A stretch of 64,000 bases of DNA, taken from contig NZ_CP013926.1 in NCBI RefSeq assembly GCF_001562115.1, positions 2,480,001-2,544,000 of the forward strand, read 5' to 3'. The notes beneath the pieces are model-generated. The model searched no databases. It was not told where the DNA came from and worked only from the letters and a program-made list of their open reading frames with translations. Every line of letters begins with the position of its first letter. Positions within the stretch are counted from its first letter, which is position 1. Positions 8,765-18,098 of this stretch are shown piece by piece. Made by a program: the position numbers and the translations under genes. This DNA is from Alteromonas stellipolaris (lineage in GTDB: Bacteria; Pseudomonadota; Gammaproteobacteria; Enterobacterales; Alteromonadaceae).

Positions 8765-8800
8765 CATAAAAAAACGGCATCCCCTAAGGCATGCCGTTTT
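8765..8800 (-). terminator. Rho-independent terminator of the 902-aa TonB receptor gene
   Basis: A perfect 10-bp stem (AAAACGGCAT / ATGCCGTTTT) with a 10-base loop is followed on the minus strand by a run of seven T. It separates the receptor from the TPR-sulfotransferase gene. It also overlaps the most upstream possible start of that gene, which argues against that start. Confidence 0.85.
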
Positions 8801-8863
8801 AGGTAGGTGTAACATATTACATGAAGTTCAAATTACACCAAAGTCAGATTACATAACTTGTGT

Positions 8864-11572
8864 TTAGTAGTAATCGTAAGAAAAGCGCACGCCGATGGTA
8901 CGTGGGCGATTCGTGACTACCTTAGGTGTAAACTGCTGAGTATCAATATTTAATATCGCGCTTTCATCAAACACGTTATCGACATAAAGCTCGGCTTTCC
9001 ATACCTCGTTAGTTACACCAACGGCTAAGTTAGCCAGCATATAAGACTCTTGTACGTAACGGCCGCCTTCAAATACGTCACCGTTAGAGTCGGTATACGT
9101 TACGCCTTCGTAAACGTCTGCATGCTTCTCAATTTTAAGGCCAGAACCTGTGCCGTAAATAAGTTGCGTTGCATCTTCCATTACGTAAGCGTCCATTACC
9201 ATGCCTGCATAACGGTCGCCGGTGTAGCTTACAGAGCCATTCACGTAACCACGCTTGTCGCCTTCTAATTCGAAGAAGTAACGTGCGTTAATGTTACCAG
9301 AGAAGCCAGCAGAGTAAGGAAGTTCAGAGCCTACACCTGCTGCAATGCCTTCTAATTCAGAGTTAACGCTAGTTAATTCAGTATTTAACAAACTGAAAGC
9401 AGCGTTAATCACTAAGTCGTCTGTAGCTAACCACGTAATGTCGGCATCTAAACCTTGAATCTCTGCATCACCAACGTTGTCGGTAAATACTAAGAAAGAG
9501 ATGTTAGTTGGGTCGAAACGTGACGTTTGTAGGTCAGAAATTTCAGAGTAATACGCCGTAGCGTTTACACGTAGTATGCCGTCTAAGAAGTCACCCTTAA
9601 CACCTAGTTCGTAGTTATCAAGGGTATCTGTGGTTGAGTACACAGGAATACGGAAGTTTTCAAATGCGCCACTTTGGTTTTTCGCCAAACCACCACCAAC
9701 ACGGTTAGTTACCGGAGGACGGAAGCCTTCAGAGTAGTTAGCAAACAATAATAAATCGTCGTTTACTTTCCAATCTAGTGAAAATTTGAAGATAGTATCG
9801 TCAACGGTAAGTACACCATCGCTACCTAACAAATCAGTTTCTAGCTGGCCACTAGCAATGGCAGCATTTACTGCATCTGGGTCTAGGCCAACGGCAGCGA
9901 GCTCATCTGGGTCAAGTGAACCAAACGCTTGAACACGGCGTGTTACGTCAACAGTAGAGGTTGAACCTGTGTACTTATCATCAATTTGATACCAACGAGC
10001 GCCTACACTAGCGGTTAGTGAATCGGTAATGTCGTATTCAAACTGACCAAATACCGCAATTTGCTCAACGGTATGGGTAATGTCGTTAATAAAGCTTATT
10101 TCTGATGGGAATGGACCACCGTCGCTATTAATACCGTCGGTACCTACTAACGTTCTTTGTAGGTTGTTAAAGCCGTATTGGGTTAGCTCGCCGTCAGTAT
10201 TAGCAATTTTGAACTGCCCTACTGTTGCCACTTCTTGGTCATCATAGAACAAACCCGCAGTTACGCGCCAAGGCGTATCCATGGTCGTCACAAAACGAAG
10301 CTCGTGAGTAGAACGAGTTGTAGTTGTGTCTTCTCTAAAGTACTTGGTAGGATCTAGGCAGCGCTGATCTTCAGCTTCAACACCAGCCTCATAATGGTTA
10401 CACACGTAATACGCTGCGAAAGCACCGCCATTAGTGTAGCCCGTGTAATCGGCTAAGGTATCGATTTCACGATCTAAATAACCACCTGTGTACACAAGGT
10501 CTAGTTTTTCCAAACGACCTTCTAATGTCCAGGTTGTTAAGCCAAACTCATCTTTGTTTTCTTCTTGAGCAAAACGAAGCGCAGAACTTTCGCCCTCAAG
10601 CGTAGGGTCGTAAGCAAATACACCTTCAGTATCTAGTGATTGTTGAGTATGTTGAACCAACAAATCCCAGTCATCATTAAATTCATAAAGTAAACCGAAA
10701 CGTGCACCCGTGTAGATTGCATCGTTGAAGTCTTCCTCAACAAGCGCATCATTTTGTGGAGATACAACAGATGCTTCTTCGTTCGAGTTAACGCCTGGGC
10801 TAGTTACGCGGTTTGCATCCATGGCAACAGGATCAGCAAGTGGGCCGCCAGAGATTCGGTCAATAACTACCGCACTTCCAATGTAACCGCCTTCACCTGG
10901 AACGTTCATCACGTTATCAATCCAGCCGCCTTGCTTATCGTTGTAAGCGGCAACACGGAAACCTAGCTTGTCGGTAAGTGGCAAATTAAAGTAAGCCGTT
11001 ACCGAGTTACTCATTTCACCACCTTTGGTGAAACCAATGTTGGTATCAAAACCAGCACCAAAACTGTTTAGGTCGGGTTTATTCGTGATCAAACGAATTG
11101 TACCTGCCTGAGAGCTTGCACCGAACAAAGTACCTTGTGGCCCAGGTAATACTTCAACGCGGGCAACGTCAGTAGCGTACACGTCTAGGTTACGACCGGC
11201 CATTGATACAGGCTGTTCATCTACATAGAAAGCAACAGAGGGTTGTAATGCTTGAACTGAAGACAACATGATGTTTGATTGGGTAGTTGCCGCACCACGA
11301 ATATAAATTTCGTTTTGGCCCGGGCCAGTACCCTGAAACACTACGTTTGGAAGAAATTCAACGTAGTCTTGAAAATTATCAATACCTAAATTTTCGAGTG
11401 CTTTACCATTAAGTGCAGTAACGGCGACAGGTACATCTTGGATAGATTCGGCGCGTTTAGTGGCTGTAACTTCTATAGTTTCAAGTTTCGCTGGCGCTTC
11501 AGATTCTTGAGCGAGCAACGGTGAAGATGCCAATGCAGCAACGATTGCACAGCTAAGCTGAGTTTTACGCAT
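8864..11572 (-). CDS. TonB-dependent outer-membrane receptor (902 aa)
   Basis: A large outer-membrane beta-barrel importer driven by TonB. A signal peptide (residues 1-21, cut after LLAQ-type Ala) precedes the TonB-box-like IEVTATKR (about 33-40), a plug domain (about 45-165, with IYIRGAATTQSN and VEVLPGPQGTLFGASSQAGTI) and a barrel ending in VRFSYDYY with terminal aromatics. The plug signature AESIQDVPVAVTAL belongs to the broad 'IQDVP' receptor group used for diverse organic substrates rather than classic siderophores. It is transcribed away from a BetT-type transporter across a 296-base shared upstream region and ends in a strong terminator. No Fur box is visible. The ligand is unknown; a choline-related compound is a possibility suggested only by the neighbour. 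Confidence 0.92.
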   Translation of the reverse strand: MRKTQLSCAIVAALASSPLLAQESEAPAKLETIEVTATKRAESIQDVPVAVTALNGKALENLGIDNFQDYVEFLPNVVFQGTGPGQNEIYIRGAATTQSNIMLSSVQALQPSVAFYVDEQPVSMAGRNLDVYATDVARVEVLPGPQGTLFGASSQAGTIRLITNKPDLNSFGAGFDTNIGFTKGGEMSNSVTAYFNLPLTDKLGFRVAAYNDKQGGWIDNVMNVPGEGGYIGSAVVIDRISGGPLADPVAMDANRVTSPGVNSNEEASVVSPQNDALVEEDFNDAIYTGARFGLLYEFNDDWDLLVQHTQQSLDTEGVFAYDPTLEGESSALRFAQEENKDEFGLTTWTLEGRLEKLDLVYTGGYLDREIDTLADYTGYTNGGAFAAYYVCNHYEAGVEAEDQRCLDPTKYFREDTTTTRSTHELRFVTTMDTPWRVTAGLFYDDQEVATVGQFKIANTDGELTQYGFNNLQRTLVGTDGINSDGGPFPSEISFINDITHTVEQIAVFGQFEYDITDSLTASVGARWYQIDDKYTGSTSTVDVTRRVQAFGSLDPDELAAVGLDPDAVNAAIASGQLETDLLGSDGVLTVDDTIFKFSLDWKVNDDLLLFANYSEGFRPPVTNRVGGGLAKNQSGAFENFRIPVYSTTDTLDNYELGVKGDFLDGILRVNATAYYSEISDLQTSRFDPTNISFLVFTDNVGDAEIQGLDADITWLATDDLVINAAFSLLNTELTSVNSELEGIAAGVGSELPYSAGFSGNINARYFFELEGDKRGYVNGSVSYTGDRYAGMVMDAYVMEDATQLIYGTGSGLKIEKHADVYEGVTYTDSNGDVFEGGRYVQESYMLANLAVGVTNEVWKAELYVDNVFDESAILNIDTQQFTPKVVTNRPRTIGVRFSYDYY

Positions 11573-11868
11573 AATGTGTGTTTTCCCTATTAGGTGATTT
11601 TTTATTCTTTGAACTGTGTTTACTTAAAACACTTATCAAAAATATCATTTCTATTAACCCATAAACTAAGATTAATTTCTACTCTAACTATTATTTAATA
11701 CCTAGAACTTTCGTTTAACGCCGTCATATCGCAATTTTAAAAATCAGCCGCTCCCATTAAGGAATCAGTTCTAATAATTACAATCAAAGTTTATAAAAGT
11801 TGTTCCATGCGGTATATTTCAACGTAACAACTCTAATTCGACAGAAAAGAGAAAGGACGAGTACTAGC
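11573..11868. promoter_or_regulatory. Shared upstream region of the divergent TonB receptor and betT
   Basis: About 296 very AT-rich bases between divergent genes, so both promoters lie here. No copy of the ATTGA-N4-TCAAT palindrome seen at 3672 and 35091 is present, and no Fur box. Specific operators cannot be assigned by eye. Confidence 0.4.
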
Positions 11869-13839
11869 GTGAGCGAAACTGAGACCACATCACCCTTAAA
11901 CAAACCCGTGTTTTACACATCTTCTATAATTATAGCCTGCCTGCTCATTTTTGCAGCAGCCTTGCCTGAAACTGCGGATTCACTTTTCAAGACTATTCAA
12001 GACGTCATTGTGACAAATGGCAGTTGGTTCTATGTACTTACGGTAGCAATTGTACTGTTATTTGTGGTTTATCTGGGCATGTCTCGCTATGGCGAGATTA
12101 AGCTAGGCCCCGACCACGCCGTACCAGAATTTAAGTTCACTACTTGGTTATCTATGCTGTTTGCTGCCGGAATGGGTATTGGGCTTATGTTTTTTGGCGT
12201 TGCCGAGCCCCTAATGCACTTTTTAGCACCACCGACTGCACAGGCTGAAAGTATTGATGCTGTGCGCGAAGCAATGAAAACCACCTTTTTCCATTGGGGT
12301 GTTCATGCTTGGGCAATTTATGCTGTGGTGGCTTTAATATTGGCCTATTTTGCGTATCGCCAGAACCTACCACTAACGCTGCGCTCTGCGCTTTATCCGC
12401 TAATTGGCGACAGAATTTACGGCTGGCCTGGTCATGTTGTCGATATTTTTGCGGTTACTTCTACCGTATTTGGTGTTTCAACATCACTAGGCTTAGGTGC
12501 ATCACAAGTTAATGCCGGCTTCAATTACTTATTCGGCTTGCCTTCAAATACCACCGTTCAAATTATGATTATGGCGGGGGTTATTGGTTTAGCCGTCATC
12601 TCTGTGGCAACTGGGTTAGATAAAGGCATTCGTATTTTGTCTGAAACCAACATGGTTTTAGCCATTTTACTGCTTCTTATTGTTCTAATATTAGGGCCAA
12701 CAGTATTCTTGCTTCAAGCCTACATGCAAAATACGGGGGCTTACCTATCTGATTTAGTTAGAAATACCTTCAACTTATTCGCCTATGACAAAACCGATTG
12801 GATTGGTGGCTGGACCATCTTTTATTGGGGCTGGTGGTTAGCATGGGCACCATTCGTAGGTCTGTTCATTGCACGTATCTCATACGGCCGTAGCATTCGT
12901 GAATTCATCATGGGCGTATTACTTATCCCTTCTGCCTTCACGCTTTTCTGGATGACCGTTTTTGGTAATGGCGCCATCGACCAAGTGTTAGTACATGGTA
13001 AGGATATATTAGCCACCATGGTCAACGAGGATAGTGCAGTCGCCCTATTCGTGTTCTTAGAGCAGTTCCCATTCTCGTCGATATTAAGCTTTATTGCCGT
13101 CATAATGGTGATAGTGTTCTTTGTAACATCGTGCGATTCTGGCGCAATGGTAGTAGACATGCTTTGTTCACATGGTAGAAACGACACGCCATTGTGGCAG
13201 CGAATTTACTGGGCCGTTGGTGTTGGTGTGGTAAGTGCCGTTTTACTTTATGCTGGTGGTTTGGGGGCACTTCAAACCATGACAATTGCCTCGGCGCTGC
13301 CCTTCGCAATCGTGTTGCTTATAGCGATTGCAGGACTATTGAAAGCACTACGAGTAGAAGCGTATAAACGTGAAAGCTTACAAGTGCTAGCCGGTACGCC
13401 GCAGCATAACGATGGCGATAAGAACTGGAAAGACCGATTAGAAAACATTGTGACTATCCCAGATGAAAATGCCGTTAGACGCTATATGCAAAAAATTGTT
13501 AAGCCTGCCATGTCTGAAGTAGGTAAAGAGTTTGAAACTCAGCAATTTGAAATTTTGATTGATGAAACCGATGAATCGCTAATGCTAACGGTAACCATGG
13601 GTAGCGACCCTGATTTTGTATACGCAGTATACCCATCTGCCACTCATCAGCCAGAATTTGGTCCAAGTGAGCTACAAGAGGTAGACGAAGGCGAAAAGCC
13701 AACGTACTATCGCGCAGAAGTTCATTTAAGTGAAGGTGGTCAGAACTACGATATTATGGGATGGTCGAAAATCTCAGTGATTAATGACGTAATTGATCAG
13801 TTTCAGAAGCATCAACACTTTATCCATTTGCTTAAGTAG
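11869..13839 (+). CDS. betT: BCCT-family choline/betaine transporter, BetT type (656 aa)
   Basis: A secondary transporter of quaternary amines in the inner membrane, normally proton- or sodium-coupled. Twelve helices are followed by a long hydrophilic C-terminal domain (about the last 140 residues) as in Escherichia coli BetT (677 aa). Family signatures are GMGIGLMFFGVAEP (helix 3), the aromatic box segment WTIFYWGWWLAWAPFVG, and VTSCDSGAMVVD. I prefer the GTG at 11869 (AAAGGA upstream, product beginning VSETETTS). The ATG at 11800 would add 23 residues and has no ribosome-binding site. Some BCCT members carry betaine, carnitine or DMSP, so choline specificity is inferred from length and the C-terminal domain. 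A MarR gene follows after 34 bases. Confidence 0.88.
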   Translation: MSETETTSPLNKPVFYTSSIIIACLLIFAAALPETADSLFKTIQDVIVTNGSWFYVLTVAIVLLFVVYLGMSRYGEIKLGPDHAVPEFKFTTWLSMLFAAGMGIGLMFFGVAEPLMHFLAPPTAQAESIDAVREAMKTTFFHWGVHAWAIYAVVALILAYFAYRQNLPLTLRSALYPLIGDRIYGWPGHVVDIFAVTSTVFGVSTSLGLGASQVNAGFNYLFGLPSNTTVQIMIMAGVIGLAVISVATGLDKGIRILSETNMVLAILLLLIVLILGPTVFLLQAYMQNTGAYLSDLVRNTFNLFAYDKTDWIGGWTIFYWGWWLAWAPFVGLFIARISYGRSIREFIMGVLLIPSAFTLFWMTVFGNGAIDQVLVHGKDILATMVNEDSAVALFVFLEQFPFSSILSFIAVIMVIVFFVTSCDSGAMVVDMLCSHGRNDTPLWQRIYWAVGVGVVSAVLLYAGGLGALQTMTIASALPFAIVLLIAIAGLLKALRVEAYKRESLQVLAGTPQHNDGDKNWKDRLENIVTIPDENAVRRYMQKIVKPAMSEVGKEFETQQFEILIDETDESLMLTVTMGSDPDFVYAVYPSATHQPEFGPSELQEVDEGEKPTYYRAEVHLSEGGQNYDIMGWSKISVINDVIDQFQKHQHFIHLLK

Positions 13840-13873
13840 CTTGGGTTAGGGTTGCAGATTTATTAGGAATAAA

Positions 13874-14353
13874 ATGCGAAAAGAAGAAGAATTGTTGGTT
13901 GCACTACGGCGCGTGATCCGCGCCGTAGATTTACGCAGCAAGCAATTGAGCAAGCATGTTGGGCTAACAGGCCCACAACTGTTAGTAATGCAAAATATTC
14001 AGGAGAAGCCTGGAATTATGGTGCGAGAAATCGCTGAAAACATAAATCTAAGCCCTGCCACCATTACTAATATTCTTGATCGCCTTGAGGGCAGAGATTT
14101 AGCAACCCGCATTCGAAGTACGCAAGATAAGCGTAAAGTAGGCGTTTTCCTTACTGAGAAAGGAAAAGTGGCAGTTGTTAATGCTCCTCGCCCACTGCAA
14201 GAACACTTCGTGGAACGCTTCTCGCAGTTAAAAGAATGGGAGCAAAGCCAGATGGTGGCTACCGTTCAGCGAATTGCAAGTATGATGGATGCAGAAGATA
14301 TTGACGCATCACCGTTCCTTGAACTTGGCAGTATTTCGGAAAAACCTAACTAA
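13874..14353 (+). CDS. MarR-family transcriptional regulator (159 aa)
   Basis: A winged-helix dimeric regulator. The dimer helices lie at both ends (residues 1-28 and about 115-145). The HTH is IMVREIAENINLSPATITNILDRLEGRDL (about 50-78), followed by the wing with the conserved STQDKRKVGVFLTEKG. MarR proteins usually repress a nearby gene until a small ligand binds. The gene follows the BetT-type transporter by 34 bases, so it is probably cotranscribed and likely controls that transporter. This is unusual, since choline genes in other bacteria use the TetR protein BetI. It ends in a strong terminator. Confidence 0.9.
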   Translation: MRKEEELLVALRRVIRAVDLRSKQLSKHVGLTGPQLLVMQNIQEKPGIMVREIAENINLSPATITNILDRLEGRDLATRIRSTQDKRKVGVFLTEKGKVAVVNAPRPLQEHFVERFSQLKEWEQSQMVATVQRIASMMDAEDIDASPFLELGSISEKPN

Positions 14354-14411
14354 GTGTAGTGAAGACTGTTTGGGTTAATTGGCTCACGCAGAACTTACGA
14401 TAAAACGAAAC

Positions 14412-14442
14412 AAAACAGCCAGCTTATGCTGGCTGTTTTTTT
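14412..14442 (+). terminator. Rho-independent terminator of the betT-marR operon
   Basis: Stem AACAGCCAGC / GCTGGCTGTT (10 bp, loop TTAT) followed by seven T. It is downstream of the MarR gene and also faces the 3' end of rnfH. Confidence 0.92.
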
Positions 14443-14493
14443 GCATCCATAAAAATTTTGTAGCAAGAGCACGAAAAGTCTATTTTTTGGGCT

Positions 14494-14889
14494 TTAATCT
14501 AGTTTTAAATTAGAGCTTGAGTCAGATTGCTTATCTGTTTGTTTATCTGCAGCTTTCAAAGGGTTTACCCGGCCACCAGTAACTTTATCGGCGCGGCCCT
14601 CTTCTTTGGCTTTCTCGGCACGGCGTTTTCTTATTTCTTTCGGGTCGGCAATAAGCGGGCGGTATATCTCAATTCGGTCGCCATCTTTTACCGTATCACG
14701 TAACTTAACTACCCTGCTCCATATGCCCACCTTGGTGCTAGATAAATCGATGTCTGGGTATTCGTTGAGCAGATTCGATGCTTGAATTACTTCTTCTACG
14801 GTTGCGCCTTCTTTTATCGCAACATCAACCAAAGATTGCTTAGTAGGAAGTGCATAAGCCACTTCGATTTGCATTAAGCCTTCACTCAC
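14494..14889 (-). CDS. rnfH: RnfH-family ubiquitin-like protein (131 aa)
   Basis: A small beta-grasp protein of the RnfH (UPF0125) family. The fold spans residues 5-85 and ends in the characteristic [26 protein letters not shown]. The C-terminal tail (about 95-131) is a polar, probably disordered extension rich in Lys/Asp/Ser. Its start overlaps the ratA stop by 4 bases, the usual ratA-rnfH pair of gammaproteobacteria, located opposite smpB. The biochemical function is not established; despite the name it is not part of the Rnf complex here. Confidence 0.93.
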   Translation of the reverse strand: MSEGLMQIEVAYALPTKQSLVDVAIKEGATVEEVIQASNLLNEYPDIDLSSTKVGIWSRVVKLRDTVKDGDRIEIYRPLIADPKEIRKRRAEKAKEEGRADKVTGGRVNPLKAADKQTDKQSDSSSNLKLD

Positions 14890-15317
14890 GCGTAAACACT
14901 CCTAGCACGTTCAGTAAACGCAACAACCATATTGGCCGCCAAATTGTTGAAGATTTTGCCAAATGCCATTTCTACTAATTTATTGGTAAATTCAAACTCA
15001 AGGTTTAGCTCAATTTTACAAGCTTCGTCTGATAACGCAGAAAATGTCCATCCGCCGGTTAAATAGCGAAACGGCCCATCGACAAGCTGCATATCAATAC
15101 GCTTTCCAGGTTCAAGTTCGTTATGGGTAGTGAACCATTGTTTAATGCCTGCCTTTGCTACTAGCAATGAGGCTTTCATATTTTCGCCAGATGCTTCTAG
15201 AACCTTGCTGTCTCGACAACCTGGTAGAAACTGCGGATAGGCCGCAACATCGTTCACCAAGTCGAACATAGCCTGGGCGCTGTGTGCTACCAATGCACTG
15301 CGTTGTATACTCGCCAT
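14886..15317 (-). CDS. ratA: RatA-like START/polyketide-cyclase family protein (143 aa)
   Basis: A START-domain (SRPBCC) protein matching the RatA/CoQ10-binding family: [39 protein letters not shown] at the N-terminus and [30 protein letters not shown] at the C-terminus. In Escherichia coli RatA was described as a ribosome-association inhibitor, while homologues bind ubiquinone precursors; the two views are not reconciled. I use the ATG at 15317; a GTG three codons upstream (15326) is possible. It is the first gene of ratA-rnfH and is divergent from smpB, a conserved arrangement. Confidence 0.92.
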   Translation of the reverse strand: MASIQRSALVAHSAQAMFDLVNDVAAYPQFLPGCRDSKVLEASGENMKASLLVAKAGIKQWFTTHNELEPGKRIDMQLVDGPFRYLTGGWTFSALSDEACKIELNLEFEFTNKLVEMAFGKIFNNLAANMVVAFTERARSVYA

Positions 15318-15551
15318 GTACTTCACTATATAAATATCGAAAGGCGCATTATATCATAGAAAAAATACCACAGAAAAAACCCTTCACTCATCTTCGCTTT
15401 TTCCGTTTCGCCCCCACATCGCTCTGTAAGGTTACAATACCCTCGCGTTATTAAGTGAGCGCTTGAGTGAACACTAAATATTAGTAAATGAACTAATAAA
15501 TATTGTGATGGGTATACAGACATTCATACAGCAATCAGTATAATAGCGAGC

Positions 15552-16031
15552 ATGAAAAAGAATAAAGCCAACAAAAACACCACAGGTACTATCGCGTTAA
15601 ACAAGAAAGCGCGTCACGACTATTTCCTAGAGGACAAATTTGAAGCCGGTATTCAGCTTCAAGGCTGGGAAATTAAAAGTATTCGCTCAGGTAAAGTTAA
15701 CATTTCCGATTGCTATGTGATTATTCAAAATGCCGAAGCATATTTGGTAGGTTGTCGCATAAGCCCGTTAAACCAAGCATCTACTCACGTTGTGTGTGAA
15801 CCCGAGCGTGCGCGTAAATTGTTATTGAAAAAGCGCGAACTAGACCGACTTATGGGCGCAAGAGACCGACAAGGTTACTCTATTGTGGCCACTGCCATGT
15901 ATTGGAAAAAATGCTGGGTTAAGTTAGAAATCAATCTTGCCAAAGGTAAGCATGAACGAGACAAACGAGACTCATTAAAAGATCAAGACTGGCAACGTCA
16001 GAAAGAAAGAATGATGAAACACAGCGTTTAA
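15552..16031 (+). CDS. smpB: SsrA-binding protein SmpB (159 aa)
   Basis: SmpB binds the tRNA-like part of tmRNA and brings it to stalled ribosomes for trans-translation. The family is plain: [40 protein letters not shown] at the N-terminus (OB fold), [11 protein letters not shown] in the middle, and the basic C-terminal tail [25 protein letters not shown] that enters the decoding centre. The length is normal. Its RNA partner ssrA lies 1.5 kb downstream with one OYE-family gene between them. The hairpin terminator overlaps its stop codon. Confidence 0.97.
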   Translation: MKKNKANKNTTGTIALNKKARHDYFLEDKFEAGIQLQGWEIKSIRSGKVNISDCYVIIQNAEAYLVGCRISPLNQASTHVVCEPERARKLLLKKRELDRLMGARDRQGYSIVATAMYWKKCWVKLEINLAKGKHERDKRDSLKDQDWQRQKERMMKHSV

Positions 16032-16045
16032 CGCTGTGTTTTACT
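16017..16045 (+). terminator. Terminator hairpin overlapping the smpB stop codon
   Basis: Stem AAACACAGCGT / ACGCTGTGTTT with a 3-4 base loop, followed by TTACTTTT. The stop codon TAA lies in the loop. It may also end the convergent OYE-family transcript. Confidence 0.7.
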
Positions 16046-16057
16046 TTTAGCTGCACG

Positions 16058-17374
16058 TTATTTGTTCAGCTGGCCTGCACTAACATGACTGGTGCTAACG
16101 GTTTTATCACTGTTACTTGACTGATTAGTAAGCTGTACACTACCGTTTTTAGCATTAACATCACGCTTGGTCATCGACTTGCGATGCATCATATCAAGTA
16201 CCAAACTCCACAATGGCGAAGGCGAACGTAAGGTAGTTAAGTTATTACCTAAGCGCCTAAGCTGACGACGAACCATGGCCATATTTGCTAAGCTGGCTAA
16301 CGATTTATCTTTCCACGTACAATGCGGAATAACACCCGAATAACGCCATTCCTGCTGCCACTTCTTCGCTAAATCGGGCGTAATGGCCAAAGCACTAGCT
16401 AACCCCACTAATGAACAACCTTGTTGAATGACTTTTTCGGCAACTTCAGCCCGCTTAATACCCCCCGTTGTCATTAAAGGAATATCGGTTTTAGTTTCAA
16501 GGCTGTGGGCAAACTCTAAGAAGTAAGCTTCACGTGCAAGGGTAGTATCGTCTCGGGTTTGCCCTTGCATAGCAGGCGCTTCGTAACTGCCACCTGACAA
16601 TTCCACCACATCAACACCTAACGCTTCTAAACGGCGTACTACTTCACAGGCATCATCAAAACTAAACCCGTTGCGCTGAAAATCAGCAGAATTAAGTTTA
16701 ACCATAACAATAAAGCCACTTGGGCATACCGCACGAATTTGACTAACAATATTAATTAGCAAACGGGCACGGTTAATAATGGAACCGCCCCACTCGTCTT
16801 GCCGCTGATTAGTAAGCGGCGATAAAAACTGTGTAAGTAGATACCCGTGCGCCGCATGAATTTCCACGCCATCAAACCCAGCTTTTTGAGCTTGCACTGC
16901 GGTTTCAACAAAGCGTTTGCACACATCATGAATATCTTGGCAGGTCATTTCTTTTGGCACGGCGAACAATTTTGAGTGCTTACCCATATCAAGCGGCACC
17001 GCCGAAGGTGCAATTGCTTTGCCTTGCATAGCTTTAAATACCTGACGACCAGGGTGATTAATTTGCATCACCGCCAGCGCACCATTTGATTTGATAATTT
17101 TAGCCCAGCGCTCGAAAGGTTCTAAGGGGGAGTTTTTATCTAACACAACGCCACCCGGACCCGTCATCGATTCACGATCGACCATAACGTTCCCCGTAAT
17201 GATCATGCCCAAATTACCATGCGCCCAATATCGATAAAGGGTGTACAGTGCACTGCCAGGTAGACTGCCAGCGCTCGACATGTTCTCTTCCATCGCTGCT
17301 TTTACAAGGCGATTACGTACCACTACCCCGCAAGGTAAGGTATAAGGCGTATAAATTATTGAGTCAGATGACAT
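16058..17374 (-). CDS. Old Yellow Enzyme family NADH:flavin oxidoreductase (438 aa)
   Basis: A second OYE-family flavoenzyme, of the longer NADH-oxidase-like class. The barrel covers about residues 8-370: NRLVKAAMEENMS near the N-terminus, MQINHPGRQ, the active-site IHAAHGYLLTQFLSP with H-A-A-H, QRQDEWGGS, and the C-terminal phosphate loop LVGLASALA. The last 65 residues are a polar Ser/Thr/Asn-rich tail outside the fold. I use the ATG at 17374, after a GAAGTG site. An in-frame ATG at 17500 would add 42 residues that overlap the ssrA promoter and resemble no OYE sequence. The gene is divergent from ssrA and convergent with smpB. The substrate is unknown. Confidence 0.9.
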   Translation of the reverse strand: MSSDSIIYTPYTLPCGVVVRNRLVKAAMEENMSSAGSLPGSALYTLYRYWAHGNLGMIITGNVMVDRESMTGPGGVVLDKNSPLEPFERWAKIIKSNGALAVMQINHPGRQVFKAMQGKAIAPSAVPLDMGKHSKLFAVPKEMTCQDIHDVCKRFVETAVQAQKAGFDGVEIHAAHGYLLTQFLSPLTNQRQDEWGGSIINRARLLINIVSQIRAVCPSGFIVMVKLNSADFQRNGFSFDDACEVVRRLEALGVDVVELSGGSYEAPAMQGQTRDDTTLAREAYFLEFAHSLETKTDIPLMTTGGIKRAEVAEKVIQQGCSLVGLASALAITPDLAKKWQQEWRYSGVIPHCTWKDKSLASLANMAMVRRQLRRLGNNLTTLRSPSPLWSLVLDMMHRKSMTKRDVNAKNGSVQLTNQSSNSDKTVSTSHVSAGQLNK

Positions 17375-17462
17375 TAGCACTTCAAATGTAATTTTAAGCC
17401 GGTACACTTTAATGCTTATTGACGATAAATGCATCTTTTGAAAGCAAAATATAAAGAAATCA

Positions 17463-17490
17463 TTTAACCGCAAGCTAGTTATGTTATACT
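17463..17490 (+). promoter_or_regulatory. Probable sigma-70 promoter of ssrA
   Basis: A TATACT -10 box (17485-17490) with a weak TTTAAC -35 at 17463-17468, spaced 16 bases. It lies 14 bases before the mature tmRNA 5' end, which allows a short leader to be removed by RNase P. Confidence 0.6.
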
Positions 17491-17504
17491 GCGCTTTCAC
17501 ACTC

Positions 17505-17862
17505 GGGGCTGATTAGGATTCGACAGGATCTTGGAAGCCGGAGGTGCATGCAGAGGTGCGGCTGGCCTCTTAAAAAAGCCGCATACAAATAGTCGCAAAC
17601 GACGAAAACTACGCACTAGCCGCTTAATAACCGGTATAGGCCCTTCCACCACAGCTTTGTTTGCTAGCGTGGATTCGGAAGGTCATCCAAGCAAACTAGC
17701 GAGGGAAACTCTCCTGAGGTTGAACCGCGAAATAGTATCGGGACAGCTACCAAGAACCCTGTTTGTCGGGGTCTAAAGTAGTTAAAGAAAAGACAAACTA
17801 AGCATGTAGTACCAAAGGTAGACATTTTCTGGACGCGGGTTCAAATCCCGCCAGCTCCACCA
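17505..17862 (+). ncRNA. ssrA: Transfer-messenger RNA (tmRNA, SsrA)
   Basis: One-piece tmRNA of about 358 bases. The 5' end GGGGCTGATTAGGATTCGAC pairs with the 3' end, which carries the T-arm GGTTCAAATCC and the encoded CCA tail. The tag reading frame is at 17595-17627: resume codon GCA, then ANDENYALAA and TAA TAA. That tag is identical to the one in Escherichia coli. tmRNA rescues ribosomes stalled on broken mRNAs and tags the product for ClpXP/ClpAP. SmpB is encoded 1.5 kb upstream. An Asn-Asp-Glu-rich tag ending LAA is fully intact. Confidence 0.98.
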
Positions 17863-17868
17863 ATTCGC

Positions 17869-17895
17869 AAAAAGCCCCTTTTTAGGGGCTTTTTG
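17869..17895 (+). terminator. Rho-independent terminator of ssrA
   Basis: Stem AAAAAGCCCCT / AGGGGCTTTTT with a T-only loop, six bases after the CCA end. Confidence 0.93.
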
Positions 17896-18098
17896 CTATC
17901 TAGCCCACTATGTTCAAATTAGCCTCTACGGCGTTGAGCTAAGCTTTATCAAACCATTACCTTAGGCTCTAGACAAGGATCGGACATTTAACGCTCCCTT
18001 TAGCCGCAGATGGTATCTGGCAGCTTTTTATTATTGTTTGAGTGATAGCGAGTAACGCAAGAATCTTGCTATACCTGCTTTCATGGTGGAAGTGCTTG

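Noticed and set aside
12822..13187. A 121-residue open frame opposite betT
   Set aside because: It is a shadow of a clear transporter gene on the other strand, with no start signal.
13874..14353. BetI repressor next to betT
   Set aside because: The fold is MarR-type winged helix, not TetR. No TetR-family gene was found in the window.
15326..15523. A 65-residue frame between ratA and smpB
   Set aside because: It covers the divergent promoter region, has no ribosome-binding site and resembles no protein.
17531..17776. An 81-residue open frame on the plus strand
   Set aside because: It lies wholly within the tmRNA gene. The only translated part of ssrA is the short tag frame at 17595-17627.
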